64,000 bases of DNA from Pseudomonas brassicacearum subsp. brassicacearum. GTDB taxonomy: Bacteria > Pseudomonadota > Gammaproteobacteria > Pseudomonadales > Pseudomonadaceae. How positions within the stretch are numbered: the first letter of the stretch is position 1; every line of letters starts with the position of its first letter. Below are positions 8,483 to 17,131 of this stretch, in pieces. The notes under the pieces are model-generated. The model made no database searches, was not told where the DNA came from, and saw only the letters and a program-made list of their open reading frames with translations. The stretch lies in contig NZ_VZPJ01000008.1 in assembly GCF_008801605.1 (NCBI RefSeq), forward strand, positions 124,001 through 188,000, read 5' to 3'. The position numbers were made by a program, and so were the translations under genes.

Positions 8483-9246
8483 CAAGCCTCCAGCAGGCGA
8501 CGAACGCGCTCGAGGTCTTCGGCGGTGTCGACACCGGTCGGCGGGGCGATCAGCGCATCGGCGACGTGGATCCGCACGCCGTGCCACAGGGCACGCAGCT
8601 GCTCCAGGGATTCAGTGTTTTCCAGCCAGCACGGGCCCCAGGCGACGAAGTCCTGGAGAAAGCCGGCGCGGTAGGCATAGATGCCGATATGGCGGCGGTA
8701 CGGCACGCCCTCCGGCATCACGTCACGGCTTTGGGCGAATGCGTCCCGCGCCCAGGGCAATGTCGCGCGGCTGAAGGTCAACGCCAGGCCATTGAGGTCA
8801 CTGACCACCTTGACCACATTGGGGTTGAACAGGGTCTGCACATCCTCGATCGGCTCAGCCAGGGTGGCCATGCGCGCCTCGGTGTGGGCCGCGAGGTTGG
8901 CGGCGACCTGATCGATCACGCTCGGCGGGATCAACGGCTCGTCACCCTGCACATTGACCACGATAGCGTCGGCGGCAAGACCGAGTTTCGCCGCGACCTC
9001 CGCCAGGCGGTCAGTGCCCGAATTATGGTCTTCACGGGTCAGCACGACTTCGGCGCCAAAGCCTTTGCAGGCCTCGACGATGCGCGCATCGTCAGTCGCC
9101 ACCACCACACGCTGGGCGCTGCTTTTGCAAGCCTGCTCCCAGACATGCTGGATCATCGGCTTGCCGGCAATCGACAGCAACGGCTTGCCGGGCAGGCGCG
9201 TCGAAGCGAAACGCGACGGAATGACAACGGTAAAGGCTGCAGTCAT
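8482..9246 (-). CDS. kdsB: 3-deoxy-manno-octulosonate cytidylyltransferase
   Basis: A 254-residue enzyme that activates Kdo with CTP to CMP-Kdo for the lipopolysaccharide inner core. Signatures are the nucleotide-binding start VVIPSRFASTRLPGKPL, the motif VVVATDDARI, and NVQGDEPLIPP with the metal-binding aspartate region. Length matches the family. The ATG lies four bases into the upstream Trm112-like gene's end (ATGA overlap), and the stop overlaps the PTP start by one base, so the whole block is coupled. Downstream products of this operon (lpxK, kdsB) serve the same lipid A/core pathway. Confidence 0.97.
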   Translation of the reverse strand: MTAAFTVVIPSRFASTRLPGKPLLSIAGKPMIQHVWEQACKSSAQRVVVATDDARIVEACKGFGAEVVLTREDHNSGTDRLAEVAAKLGLAADAIVVNVQGDEPLIPPSVIDQVAANLAAHTEARMATLAEPIEDVQTLFNPNVVKVVSDLNGLALTFSRATLPWARDAFAQSRDVMPEGVPYRRHIGIYAYRAGFLQDFVAWGPCWLENTESLEQLRALWHGVRIHVADALIAPPTGVDTAEDLERVRRLLEA

Positions 9247-9428
9247 TTATCCAGGCGCTCGTCGGTGGTCAGGGTACGGGCTTCGCTTTCGAGCATCACC
9301 GGGATGCCGTCGCGAATCGGGTAGGCCAGGCCGGCGCCCTTGCTGATCAGTTCGGTCTTGTCGGCGCTGAGCTTGAGCGGGCCTTTGCAGACCGGGCAGG
9401 CCAGAATGTCGAGCAGTTTGGTGTCCAT
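9243..9428 (-). CDS. Trm112/YcaR family small zinc-ribbon-like protein
   Basis: A 61-residue protein starting MDTKLLDILACPVCKGPL, with the CPVC half of a zinc ribbon, then AYPIRDGIPVML. This is the family of E. coli YcaR, which sits between lpxK and kdsB there too. Eukaryotic and archaeal Trm112 activates methyltransferases; the role of the bacterial proteins is not settled. The ATG at 9428 has an AGGGGA ribosome-binding site upstream. The longer frame that runs back into lpxK was rejected because the family starts at this Met. Confidence 0.93.
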   Translation of the reverse strand: MDTKLLDILACPVCKGPLKLSADKTELISKGAGLAYPIRDGIPVMLESEARTLTTDERLDK

Positions 9429-9451
9429 GGAATTCCCCTGGATAAAAGGTT

Positions 9452-10462
9452 TTAAGGCAAAAGCCGATCCGGCAACAGGCGCATCAACTGCGTATCGAAC
9501 CAGGCCGCGAAGGCCGGCGACGGCGCGGCGTCTACCGCCAGGTACCACCAGTCGGGTGCGGCGAAGGCACGGCATTTGACTGCGTCCTTTTCCGTCATGA
9601 CCACCGGCAGCGATGGCGTGAAACTCAAGGCCTGGGCGCTGTATTCGGCGTGGTCGGCAAACCCATGCGGTATTGGCCGCCAGTGTAGCGTTTCGAGGGT
9701 CTTGAAGAAACGCTGGGGATTGCCGATGCCGGCCACGGCATGCAGGGCCTGGCCGGGTGGAAAATGCTCAAGGGAGCACCGCTCGCCACTGGCCAGGTTC
9801 ACCAGCGCGGTGGGACGCAATTGGAAGGCGAAACCGTCTTCGCGGTCGGCACTGGCGCCGTTGTACAGCACGGCGTCGACCGATTGCAGGCGCTCGACCG
9901 GCTCGCGCAACGGCCCTGCAGGCAGGCAACGTCGGTTGCCCAGGCCACGGGCGTTGTCGATCAACACCAGCTCCAGGTCGCGGGCCATCCGATAATGCTG
10001 CATGCCGTCGTCGGACAGGATCAGGTCCAGCGGTTCGGCCTCCAGCAGTGCCTGGATGGCGCGACTGCGATCAGGGTCGATCATCAACGGCACACCGGTG
10101 CGCTGGACAATCAACAGCGGCTCGTCACCCGCGACGTCGGCGCCCTGCTCGGCCGCGACCCGCCAAGGCAGTTGCGGCGGCTTGGCGCCGTAACCCCGGC
10201 TGACCACGCCGACCCGCAGGCCACTGCGCTGGCAGTGCTGGATCATCCACAGGATCAACGGCGTCTTGCCGGTGCCGCCAACGGTGATATTGCCCACCAC
10301 GACCAACGGCACGGGGGGCTGGTAGATCTGGCCTTCACCCGCCAGGAAACGCTCGCGCTTGCCCACCACCACCCGTCGGTACAACCACTCCAGCGGCCGT
10401 AGCAGGGTCAGGGCCGGGTGACCTTCATACCACGCGGCAAGCAATCGATCGGACATGGCCAT
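9452..10462 (-). CDS. lpxK: Tetraacyldisaccharide 4'-kinase
   Basis: A 336-residue inner-membrane-associated kinase that phosphorylates the 4' position of the lipid A precursor disaccharide-1-phosphate to lipid IVA. The Walker A loop VVGNITVGGTGKTPL (about residues 56-70) and an N-terminal amphipathic segment are typical; VSRGYGAK, DDGMQHY (catalytic Asp-Asp) and MTEKDAVKC are further family motifs. The start codon overlaps the exbD stop by one base. A second Met at residue 3 could also serve as start. It is co-transcribed with exbBD upstream and kdsB downstream. Confidence 0.97.
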   Translation of the reverse strand: MAMSDRLLAAWYEGHPALTLLRPLEWLYRRVVVGKRERFLAGEGQIYQPPVPLVVVGNITVGGTGKTPLILWMIQHCQRSGLRVGVVSRGYGAKPPQLPWRVAAEQGADVAGDEPLLIVQRTGVPLMIDPDRSRAIQALLEAEPLDLILSDDGMQHYRMARDLELVLIDNARGLGNRRCLPAGPLREPVERLQSVDAVLYNGASADREDGFAFQLRPTALVNLASGERCSLEHFPPGQALHAVAGIGNPQRFFKTLETLHWRPIPHGFADHAEYSAQALSFTPSLPVVMTEKDAVKCRAFAAPDWWYLAVDAAPSPAFAAWFDTQLMRLLPDRLLP

Positions 10463-10890
10463 CAGGGTGCGGGGGCCGCCTCGACCGTGGTCATGCGCAG
10501 ATGGCTGAAACCGAGCTTGCCAGCCGCGTCCATGGCGGTGATCACCGATTGGTGAGGGGTCTTGCCGTCGGCGCTGATGGACAGCGGCAGGTTGGTGTCG
10601 CCGCCAGACTCTTTCTGCAGGGCCTCGATCAGGCTCGCCAGGTCGCTCTTGGGCAGTAATTGGTTGTCCACCGAGAACGCCCCTTCGGCGCTGATGGTGA
10701 TTTCCAGGTTCTTCAGTTGCTGGTCTTCGGCCGGCGAGCCGCTGACGGCCTGTGGCAATTCAACCTTGAGCTGGGTTTCCCGGGTGAACGTGGTGGTCAC
10801 GACGAAAAACAGCAGCAGGATGAACACCACGTCGATCAGCGACGCGAGGTTGATCTCGATGTTTTCCCGTGGCTTGCGGCGGAATTTCAC
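10462..10890 (-). CDS. exbD: ExbD/TolR family biopolymer transport protein
   Basis: A 142-residue inner-membrane protein with one N-terminal transmembrane segment (about residues 16-38, INLASLIDVVFILLLFFVV) that contains the essential proton-path aspartate in LIDVVF. The rest is periplasmic. With the ExbB homologue it forms a proton-driven stator complex. No tonB lies next to it, and genes of this pair before lpxK are a constant feature of pseudomonads, so its partner is uncertain. ATGA overlap with exbB; the gene ends in a TGATG overlap with lpxK. Confidence 0.92.
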   Translation of the reverse strand: MKFRRKPRENIEINLASLIDVVFILLLFFVVTTTFTRETQLKVELPQAVSGSPAEDQQLKNLEITISAEGAFSVDNQLLPKSDLASLIEALQKESGGDTNLPLSISADGKTPHQSVITAMDAAGKLGFSHLRMTTVEAAPAP

Positions 10891-11522
10891 TTCTTGCCCC
10901 CAGCCAGGTCCACGTCACGGTCCCCCTGCACCACCTCGACCAGCTTGATGGCTTCCTGCTCCATGCCCACCACCAACTCGTCGACGCGGCGTTGCAGGAA
11001 CCTGTGGAAGAACACCGAAGGGATACCGACCATCAGGCCAGCAGCGGTGGTGATCAAAGCCTTGGAGATCCCCCCCGCCAGCACCGCGGCGTTAGTGGTC
11101 ATGCCGGAGCCGGTGAACGCACTGAAGATGTCGATCATGCCCAGCACCGTACCCAGCAGGCCCAGCAGCGGGGACATGGCGGCGATGGTGCCCAGGGTAT
11201 TGATGTAGCGCTCCAGTTCATGGATGACCCGGGCGGCGGCTTCCTCGATGCACTCCTTCATGATCTCGCGACCATGCTTGGAGTTCGCCAGGCCGGCGGC
11301 GAGGACTTCCCCCAAGGGCGAACTGGCTCGCAGCTCCTTGAGCTTGTCCTTGTTCAGCTGCTTGTCCTTGATCCAGACCCAGACCTGCCCGAGCAGATGC
11401 TCCGGGGTCACGCGGCTGGCCCGCAGGGTCCACAGGCGTTCGGCAACGATACCCAGTGCCGCGATGGAACTCAGAATGATCGGCAACATCATCCAGCCGC
11501 CGGATTTGACCAATTCCCACAC
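10887..11522 (-). CDS. exbB: MotA/TolQ/ExbB family proton channel protein
   Basis: A 211-residue inner-membrane protein with transmembrane segments near residues 10-30, 105-130 and 145-170. The family core LGTIAAMSPLLGLLGTVLGMI and the threonine-bearing ALITTAAGLMVGIP are present. It partners the downstream ExbD to use proton flow for work on the outer membrane. I chose the GTG at 11522, which has GAGGGG eight bases upstream and gives the usual length. An ATG ten codons earlier at 11552 lacks such a site. First gene of the exbB-murB operon. Confidence 0.92.
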   Translation of the reverse strand: MWELVKSGGWMMLPIILSSIAALGIVAERLWTLRASRVTPEHLLGQVWVWIKDKQLNKDKLKELRASSPLGEVLAAGLANSKHGREIMKECIEEAAARVIHELERYINTLGTIAAMSPLLGLLGTVLGMIDIFSAFTGSGMTTNAAVLAGGISKALITTAAGLMVGIPSVFFHRFLQRRVDELVVGMEQEAIKLVEVVQGDRDVDLAGGKK

Positions 11523-11618
11523 AGTGACTGCCCCCTCGAAAAAGTGCGCCACTTTATCACACAGACTCGCCTTGCAGACCCGCCCCCACCGATAAGCGCA
11601 TCAGCCGATTGCGCTGGA

Positions 11619-13865
11619 TCAATATTGCCCCGGTGGCCCGACGGCTGGCGGATCACGCCAATAACGGCGGTGCCCGGCCTCGGTGCGCGGCACCCCGAAA
11701 GCCCCCAGTAGCAGACGAATGGCGCCCTGCTCGGCACTGTCGTAGATCGCCAGGCCTGAGCGCCGATACCGGGCCATCACCTGGGGATGAGGGTGGCCGA
11801 ACGCATTGCCCTGCCCTCGAGAGATCAATACCGAATGCGGCTTGAGACGCGACAGCAACGCCATCGACGACGAACTGCGACTGCCGTGATGCGGCGCGGC
11901 CAGCCACTGGATCGGCACGGCCAGGGCCTCGTCGAGCAAGGCGCGCTCGGCAGGGGTGTCGATATCGCCGGTCAGCAGCAGGCGTTCACCGCCGGCCTCC
12001 ACCAGCAAGACGCAGGACTTCTGGTTGCTCTCGACGGCAGAGGCCCACCGCCACAGTTCGAACCCGACCCCATCCCATTCCCAGCGCCTGCCACTGTCGC
12101 AAGGCCCGGCCAGCAGCTCGGCGGGCAGCGCGTCTGGATCGCCGCTGATCACTTCCAGCGTCGGCAGCCCATTGCGCACGGCGCGGGCACCGCCAGCGTG
12201 ATCGGCGTCGGCATGGCTGAGCAACATCAGGTCCAAGCGGCGCACACCCAGTTTGCGCAAGGTCGGCAGGACGACCCGCTCGCCCGCGTCAGCCTCGCCA
12301 AAGCGCGGCCCGGCGTCGTAAAGCAGGGCGTGCCGCCGGGTCCGCACCAGCACCGCCAGCCCTTGGCCCACGTCCAGTTGCCAGATCTCGGCGTGCCCTT
12401 GCGGCAGGTGTTCTTGCGGTGGAAAAACCATCAGCAACACCATCGGCCACCCCAGTACACGTAGCGGCACACCTTTGGGCAACAGCAGCAAAAAAGCACC
12501 GAAGGCGGCGATGCCCAAGGCCCAGGGCGGGACTGCGGCAGGAACCCAGGCCGGCATTCGTCCGGCAACCAGTGCCAGCCCCTTGAACAGCAGATCGAGC
12601 AGCCCACCGGCAATCCACAGCAGGCCTTCGCCCATGAGCGGCACCGGCAACAATGCCGTGCCAAGCAGCGCCAGCGGCAATACCAACAGGCTGATCCAGG
12701 GCACCGCGAGCAGGTTCACCAACGGCCCGCTGAGGCTGACCGGCAAACCCACGATCAACAACAACGGACACAGGCCGAGCGCGACCAGCCACTGGGCACG
12801 GGTCCAGGTTTGCCACCAGCGCCAGGGCCCCAGGCGAGCGCCAAAGGTGAACATCAATATGGCCACGGCCGCAAACGACAACCAGAACCCCGGCCGCAAG
12901 CTGGCAAGCGGGTCGAACACCAGCACCCCGACGAAGGCCAGCAGCCATGCCCACCACGGATCTGGCTGTTTGAAACGCAAGCGCCACAGCAGCACCAGGC
13001 CGATCATCGCGCAGGCCCGCCGCACCGGCACCTCGAAGCCGGCGAGCAAGCCGTAGCCCAGGGCGGCACAGAAGGCCAGCCCACAGGCCCAAGGCAACCA
13101 GGCCAGACCCACCGGCCAAAGACCATAACGCGCCGCGCCGGCCACCAACAGGTACACCAGGCCGGCGAGCAGGCCGATGTGTTGCCCGGAGATCACCAGC
13201 AAGTGGACGGTGCCGGTGTCTTGCAGCACCTGCCAATCCTCGCGACTCAGCCCGCCGCCGTCGCCCAGCACCAGAGCCGCCAGCGCACCGGAGCGGCCGT
13301 GGGCATCGACCTGTGCCAGCGCCTGGCGCACCTCGTCACGCCAGGCCCCCCGGGCCGCTTGCAGGCGATGGCCATCCTTGATGGTACCGGTCGCGCCGAT
13401 GCCGCGGCTCAGCAACCAGGCGGCATAGTCGAAGCCGTGCGGGTTCAGCAGCCCACTGGGCCGCTTGAGCTTCACCGCCAATCGCCATCGTTCGCCGCTG
13501 TTGACCGGCGGACCACCGAACCAGGCGAGGCGCATCGCCGTCGGCAGACGGGTACGGCGTGAATGGACATCGGCCAGTTCGAAGCGCATCACGCCTTCGC
13601 CCTGTTGCGGCAAACCGATCACTCGACCCTCGACCCAGCGGGTTTCGCCGTCGAGCGCGATGGGTAACCGGTCATCCAGCGCACACTGCGCCGACAGGCA
13701 GGCCCAGGCCAGCCCGAACAGGAAAAAACCCAGCGGGTAGGTTCGAAACGGCAACACCATCAGCGCCAGCACCGGCATGGCTGTAATCAGCCATATCGGC
13801 GGCAGTGCCGGCAAAAAAATCGGGGCCAACAGCCCCAGTGCAAGCGCGACTAACCCTGTGCGCAT
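11619..13865 (-). CDS. comEC: ComEC/Rec2 family DNA-uptake channel protein
   Basis: A 748-residue polytopic inner-membrane protein. After an N-terminal hydrophobic segment comes the soluble DUF4131 region, then the competence domain with many transmembrane helices (signature VHLLVISGQHIGLLAGL, about residues 223-239), and a C-terminal metallo-beta-lactamase-like domain (QLDVGQGLAVLVRT, DAGPRFGEAD, LLSHADADHAGG, LAAPHHGS). ComEC carries single-stranded DNA across the inner membrane during transformation, the C-terminal domain probably acting as nuclease. All motifs are intact. It is separated from exbB by about 100 bases and may have its own promoter. Confidence 0.95.
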   Translation of the reverse strand: MRTGLVALALGLLAPIFLPALPPIWLITAMPVLALMVLPFRTYPLGFFLFGLAWACLSAQCALDDRLPIALDGETRWVEGRVIGLPQQGEGVMRFELADVHSRRTRLPTAMRLAWFGGPPVNSGERWRLAVKLKRPSGLLNPHGFDYAAWLLSRGIGATGTIKDGHRLQAARGAWRDEVRQALAQVDAHGRSGALAALVLGDGGGLSREDWQVLQDTGTVHLLVISGQHIGLLAGLVYLLVAGAARYGLWPVGLAWLPWACGLAFCAALGYGLLAGFEVPVRRACAMIGLVLLWRLRFKQPDPWWAWLLAFVGVLVFDPLASLRPGFWLSFAAVAILMFTFGARLGPWRWWQTWTRAQWLVALGLCPLLLIVGLPVSLSGPLVNLLAVPWISLLVLPLALLGTALLPVPLMGEGLLWIAGGLLDLLFKGLALVAGRMPAWVPAAVPPWALGIAAFGAFLLLLPKGVPLRVLGWPMVLLMVFPPQEHLPQGHAEIWQLDVGQGLAVLVRTRRHALLYDAGPRFGEADAGERVVLPTLRKLGVRRLDLMLLSHADADHAGGARAVRNGLPTLEVISGDPDALPAELLAGPCDSGRRWEWDGVGFELWRWASAVESNQKSCVLLVEAGGERLLLTGDIDTPAERALLDEALAVPIQWLAAPHHGSRSSSSMALLSRLKPHSVLISRGQGNAFGHPHPQVMARYRRSGLAIYDSAEQGAIRLLLGAFGVPRTEAGHRRYWRDPPAVGPPGQY

Positions 13866-14009
13866 AACCCGTCCTTGAGAGTGCCCTCTTCAGGCATAGA
13901 CGGTCCACGGCACCGCTGGCGTTATCAATTGTCACAAAGTCTGAATCTGTCAGCCGTAGAATCCGGACATACTTGCGGCCTTAATGCGTTGAACCGACCG
14001 AGAAGCCTT

Positions 14010-14525
14010 ATGCCCCGGCGCCTTTTCAAACGTTACATGCCAGACCCAGAGAGCATTCGGGAACATAAATCCTTACGTTTTCTCGGCACCCTGCTGCACG
14101 ATCCCAACCTTTGGCACCTCAATCGGCACTCTGTCGCCCGGGCGATGGCTGTAGGCCTGTTTGCCGCATTCTTGCCAATCCCGTTGCAAATGTTGCTGGC
14201 CGCCGCACTGGCCATCACAGTGCGCGGCAACATGCCGATTGCGGTGAGCCTGGTGTGGCTGACCAATCCGATCACCATGCCGGCGGTGTTCTTCTGCACT
14301 TACCAGACCGGCGCCTGGCTGATGGACGTGCCCGCCCGGACGTTGCCCGAAGAGCTGACCTGGGAATGGATCAGCGGCCAGTTGTCCACCTTGTGGCAGC
14401 CGTTCCTGCTCGGCTCGGTGGTGACCGGACTGGTACTCGGCGCCCTCGCCTACTTCGTCACCATGAGTTACTGGCGCTGGTGGGTGGCCCGACAGTGGAA
14501 GCGGCGCAAGAAAAGCCGGATGTGA
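14010..14525 (+). CDS. DUF2062 domain membrane protein
   Basis: A 171-residue protein starting MPRRLFKRYMPDPESIR at the ATG at 14010; the longer frame from 13875 lies in the intergenic region. The DUF2062 core is visible: NLWHLNRHSVARAMAVGLFAAFLPIPLQM, then NPITMPAVFF, with hydrophobic segments at about residues 42-75, 80-105 and 128-152. The function of the family is unknown. It is divergent from comEC, an arrangement also recalled from P. aeruginosa. The C terminus is strongly basic (RQWKRRKKSRM). An intrinsic terminator follows. Confidence 0.88.
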   Translation: MPRRLFKRYMPDPESIREHKSLRFLGTLLHDPNLWHLNRHSVARAMAVGLFAAFLPIPLQMLLAAALAITVRGNMPIAVSLVWLTNPITMPAVFFCTYQTGAWLMDVPARTLPEELTWEWISGQLSTLWQPFLLGSVVTGLVLGALAYFVTMSYWRWWVARQWKRRKKSRM

Positions 14526-14530
14526 AATGC

Positions 14531-14563
14531 AAAAAGGCCTCCTGGGAATGGAGGCCTTTTTTT
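14531..14563 (+). terminator. Intrinsic terminator after the DUF2062 gene
   Basis: AAAAAGGCCTCC / GGAGGCCTTTTTTT hairpin with a seven-base loop, five bases after the stop codon. It can act on both strands and may also shield the convergent ABC transporter operon. Confidence 0.9.
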
Positions 14564-14580
14564 GGCGTTCATACTGACGC

Positions 14581-14606
14581 CATCGCGAGCAAGCTCGCTC
14601 CCACAG
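14581..14606. repeat. REP-type palindrome
   Basis: Single copy of the core CATCGCGAGCAAGCTCGCTC followed by CCACAG, between the terminator and the converging ABC transporter gene. Confidence 0.85.
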
Positions 14607-14611
14607 GAAGG

Positions 14612-15397
14612 TTAGGTACGCATCCCGCGCCCGCTGACCAGCAACCGCGCACAACCGATGTAAAGCACCAAGGTCGCCACCAGCATGAAGGTAATGGCGA
14701 TGCTGATCTTGATGTCCGATACCCCGAGGATGCCGTAGCGAAAGGCATTGACCATGTGCAGCACCGGGTTGGCCAGGGACACGGTCTGCCAGAACGGCGG
14801 CAGCAGGGAAATCGAGTAGAACACTCCGCCCAGGTAGGTCAGCGGCGTGAGCACGAACGTCGGGATGATGGAGATGTCATCGAAGTTGCGCGCAAACACG
14901 GCATTGATGAAACCCAGCAGCGAAAAGATCGTGGCCGTGAGCACCACCACCAATACCGTCACCCCCAGGTGATGCACCTGCAAATGGGTGAAGAACAACG
15001 ACAGCAGGGTCACGATCAGGCCCACCGCCAGGCCGCGCAGCACACCGCCCAGGGTATAGCCGATGAGGATCGTATGGGGCGACACCGGTGAGACCATCAG
15101 CTCTTCGATCGAACGCTGGAACTTGCTGCCGAAGAAACTCGACACCACGTTGCCATAGGAGTTGGTGATCACCGACATCATGATCAGCCCCGGCACGATG
15201 TAGTCCATGTACGTGAAGCCGCCCATGTCGCCGATCTGCCGGCCGATCAGGTTACCGAAGATCACGAAGTACAAGACCATGGTGATGGCCGGCGGCAGCA
15301 GCGTCTGCGGCCAGATCCGCATGAAACGCCGAACCTCACGGTAAACGATGGTATTGAGGGCGATGAGGTTGGGGCGCAGTTCGGAACTCATGCTCAT
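14612..15397 (-). CDS. ABC-2 type transporter permease (YadH-like)
   Basis: A 261-residue inner-membrane permease with about six transmembrane segments. The N terminus LNTIVYREVRRFMRIWPQTLLPP and the central FQRSIEELMVSPVSPHTILIGY correspond to the ABC-2 permease family represented by E. coli YadH. It forms the channel for the ATPase encoded just upstream, with which it overlaps by four bases. The substrate of the YadGH-type exporters is not established. The same pair precedes GST and fadE genes in P. aeruginosa as I recall it. Confidence 0.92.
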   Translation of the reverse strand: MSMSSELRPNLIALNTIVYREVRRFMRIWPQTLLPPAITMVLYFVIFGNLIGRQIGDMGGFTYMDYIVPGLIMMSVITNSYGNVVSSFFGSKFQRSIEELMVSPVSPHTILIGYTLGGVLRGLAVGLIVTLLSLFFTHLQVHHLGVTVLVVVLTATIFSLLGFINAVFARNFDDISIIPTFVLTPLTYLGGVFYSISLLPPFWQTVSLANPVLHMVNAFRYGILGVSDIKISIAITFMLVATLVLYIGCARLLVSGRGMRT

Positions 15398-16326
15398 ACC
15401 GCCACCTTCGCCAGATTTTTCTCCACCAGGGACACGAACAACTCCTCGAGGCGATTGGTTTTGTTGCGCAGGCTCTGCACTTCAATGTTCTGCAAGGCCA
15501 GCTGGGCGAACAACCCGGTGATACCCACGGCTTTGTCCACCTGGACTTCCAGGGTGTGGCTGTCCACCAGGCGGGCCGGATAACCCATGAGCCGGGGCGC
15601 CGTCGTCAGGTCGTTTTTCAGGTCCAGCAGGAAGGTTTCCACATGCAGTTGGCTGAGCAACTGGCGCATGCTGGTGTTCTCGACGATGGTGCCGTGGTCG
15701 ATGATGCCGATGTTGCGGCACAACTGTTCAGCCTCTTCCAGGTAATGGGTGGTGAGGATGATGGTGATGCCTTTCTGGTTCAGCTCGGTGAGGAAGGCCC
15801 ACATCGAACGACGCAGTTCGATGTCCACGCCGGCAGTCGGTTCATCGAGAATCAACAGGCGCGGCTCATGCACCAGCGCACGGGCAATCATCAGGCGCCG
15901 CTTCATGCCGCCGGACAATGAACGGGACGGCACGTCGCGCTTATCCCACAGGCCTAGTTGGGTCAGGTACTGCTCGGCGCGCTCGTTGGCGATCTTCGGC
16001 GGAATGCCGTAGTAACCGGCCTGGGTCACGACGATGTCGAAGGTCTTCTCGAACTGGTTGAAGTTGAATTCCTGGGGCACCACGCCGATGCAGCGCTTGA
16101 GGGCGGCGGGCTCGCGGTCCAGATCATGACCAAAGACGTTCACCGTGCCGCTGGTCTTGTTCACCAACGTGGAAAGAATGCCGATGGTGGTGGATTTGCC
16201 GGCACCATTGGGGCCGAGCAAGGCGAAGAAATCACCTTCGGCGACATCCAGATCGATACCACTCAAGGCCTGGAAACCGTTGCCGTAGGTTTTGGTTAGC
16301 TGCCGGATGGACAGAGCGGAACTCAT
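15394..16326 (-). CDS. ABC transporter ATP-binding protein (YadG-like)
   Basis: A 310-residue ATPase with all ABC motifs: Walker A LGPNGAGKSTT (about residues 37-47), Q-loop VPQEFNF, signature LSGGMKRRLMIARALVHEP, Walker B LLILDEPTAGVD and H-loop TTHYLEEAEQL. It energises the ABC-2 permease encoded directly downstream. The C-terminal 90 residues form the DUF4162-like tail seen in this subfamily. An A/G-rich tract but no strong site precedes the ATG at 16326. Confidence 0.94.
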   Translation of the reverse strand: MSSALSIRQLTKTYGNGFQALSGIDLDVAEGDFFALLGPNGAGKSTTIGILSTLVNKTSGTVNVFGHDLDREPAALKRCIGVVPQEFNFNQFEKTFDIVVTQAGYYGIPPKIANERAEQYLTQLGLWDKRDVPSRSLSGGMKRRLMIARALVHEPRLLILDEPTAGVDIELRRSMWAFLTELNQKGITIILTTHYLEEAEQLCRNIGIIDHGTIVENTSMRQLLSQLHVETFLLDLKNDLTTAPRLMGYPARLVDSHTLEVQVDKAVGITGLFAQLALQNIEVQSLRNKTNRLEELFVSLVEKNLAKVAV

Positions 16327-16462
16327 ATCGGATTACGCACCAAGAAGGGAGGGAGGAAAAGAATAGATAAGGGCGGGCGGCGAGCAATGCAACCACGGCG
16401 CACGAAGGCAATGGTGCTCGGCGTCGCCGCACAAGTACAGTCAAGTGTGTCGATAGTAAGTA

Positions 16463-17086
16463 TTAAGTCAACGCGGTCATGACAGCCTTGCGGTAGGCCG
16501 GACGCTGCTGCAACCGCGCGTACCAGGCCTGCACGTTAGGTAGCGCAGCGCGCTGGATGGGCATCTCGAACCAGGCATAAATGAAACTGCCCAGGGGAAT
16601 GTCGCCCATGCCGATTTCATCACCCGACAGGTAGGGCTGCTCACTCAAGGTCTGCTCGACCATCGCCAGCAAGTCGTCGCACTCTTTGATCGCCGCGTTG
16701 ATGGCCGCCCAGTCCTGTTGCTCGGCCGGGGTACGCAAGACGCCCCAGAACACCGTGCGAAACGGTGCGGCAAAGCTGGAGGTGGTCCAGTCCATCCATT
16801 TTTCAGCCTGGGCCCGTGCCTGTATGTCAGCGGGGTACCAGGCCGAACCCGACGCATGGCGAGCAGCCAGGTAACGCACGATGGTGTTGGATTCCCAGAG
16901 CACGAAGCCATCGTCTTCGATCATTGGCACCCGACCATTGGGGTTTTTCGCACGGTACTCGGGCGTGTCCACCACACCGAATGCCCCGCCCGCATCAATG
17001 GCCTCGTAGGCCAGCCCCAACTCTTCTGCGCACCACAACGCCTTGCGCACATTCGATGAATTCTTCCGGCCCCATATCTTCAGCAT
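16463..17086 (-). CDS. Glutathione S-transferase family protein
   Basis: A 207-residue cytosolic GST. The N-terminal thioredoxin-fold domain begins LKIWGRKNSSNVRKALWCAEEL, with the glutathione-binding cis-proline and ED..SNTI region (GRVPMIEDDGFVLWESNTIVRYLA); the helical C-terminal domain ends with NVQAWYARLQQRPAYRKAV. This class (YfcG/YibF-like sequence range) conjugates or reduces disulfides with glutathione; the substrate is unknown. ATG at 17086 is preferred over a GTG one codon earlier; GAGGG lies upstream. It stands alone between the ABC operon and the transglutaminase-like gene. Confidence 0.92.
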   Translation of the reverse strand: MLKIWGRKNSSNVRKALWCAEELGLAYEAIDAGGAFGVVDTPEYRAKNPNGRVPMIEDDGFVLWESNTIVRYLAARHASGSAWYPADIQARAQAEKWMDWTTSSFAAPFRTVFWGVLRTPAEQQDWAAINAAIKECDDLLAMVEQTLSEQPYLSGDEIGMGDIPLGSFIYAWFEMPIQRAALPNVQAWYARLQQRPAYRKAVMTALT

Positions 17087-17131
17087 CACGGCGTCCCTCG
17101 ATGGATAAATGCCGCCGCAGCATACGCCGGA

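Noticed and set aside
10869..11711. Long plus-strand frame opposite exbB and exbD
   Set aside because: High G+C gives long antisense frames; the minus-strand genes have clear families, overlaps and ribosome-binding sites.
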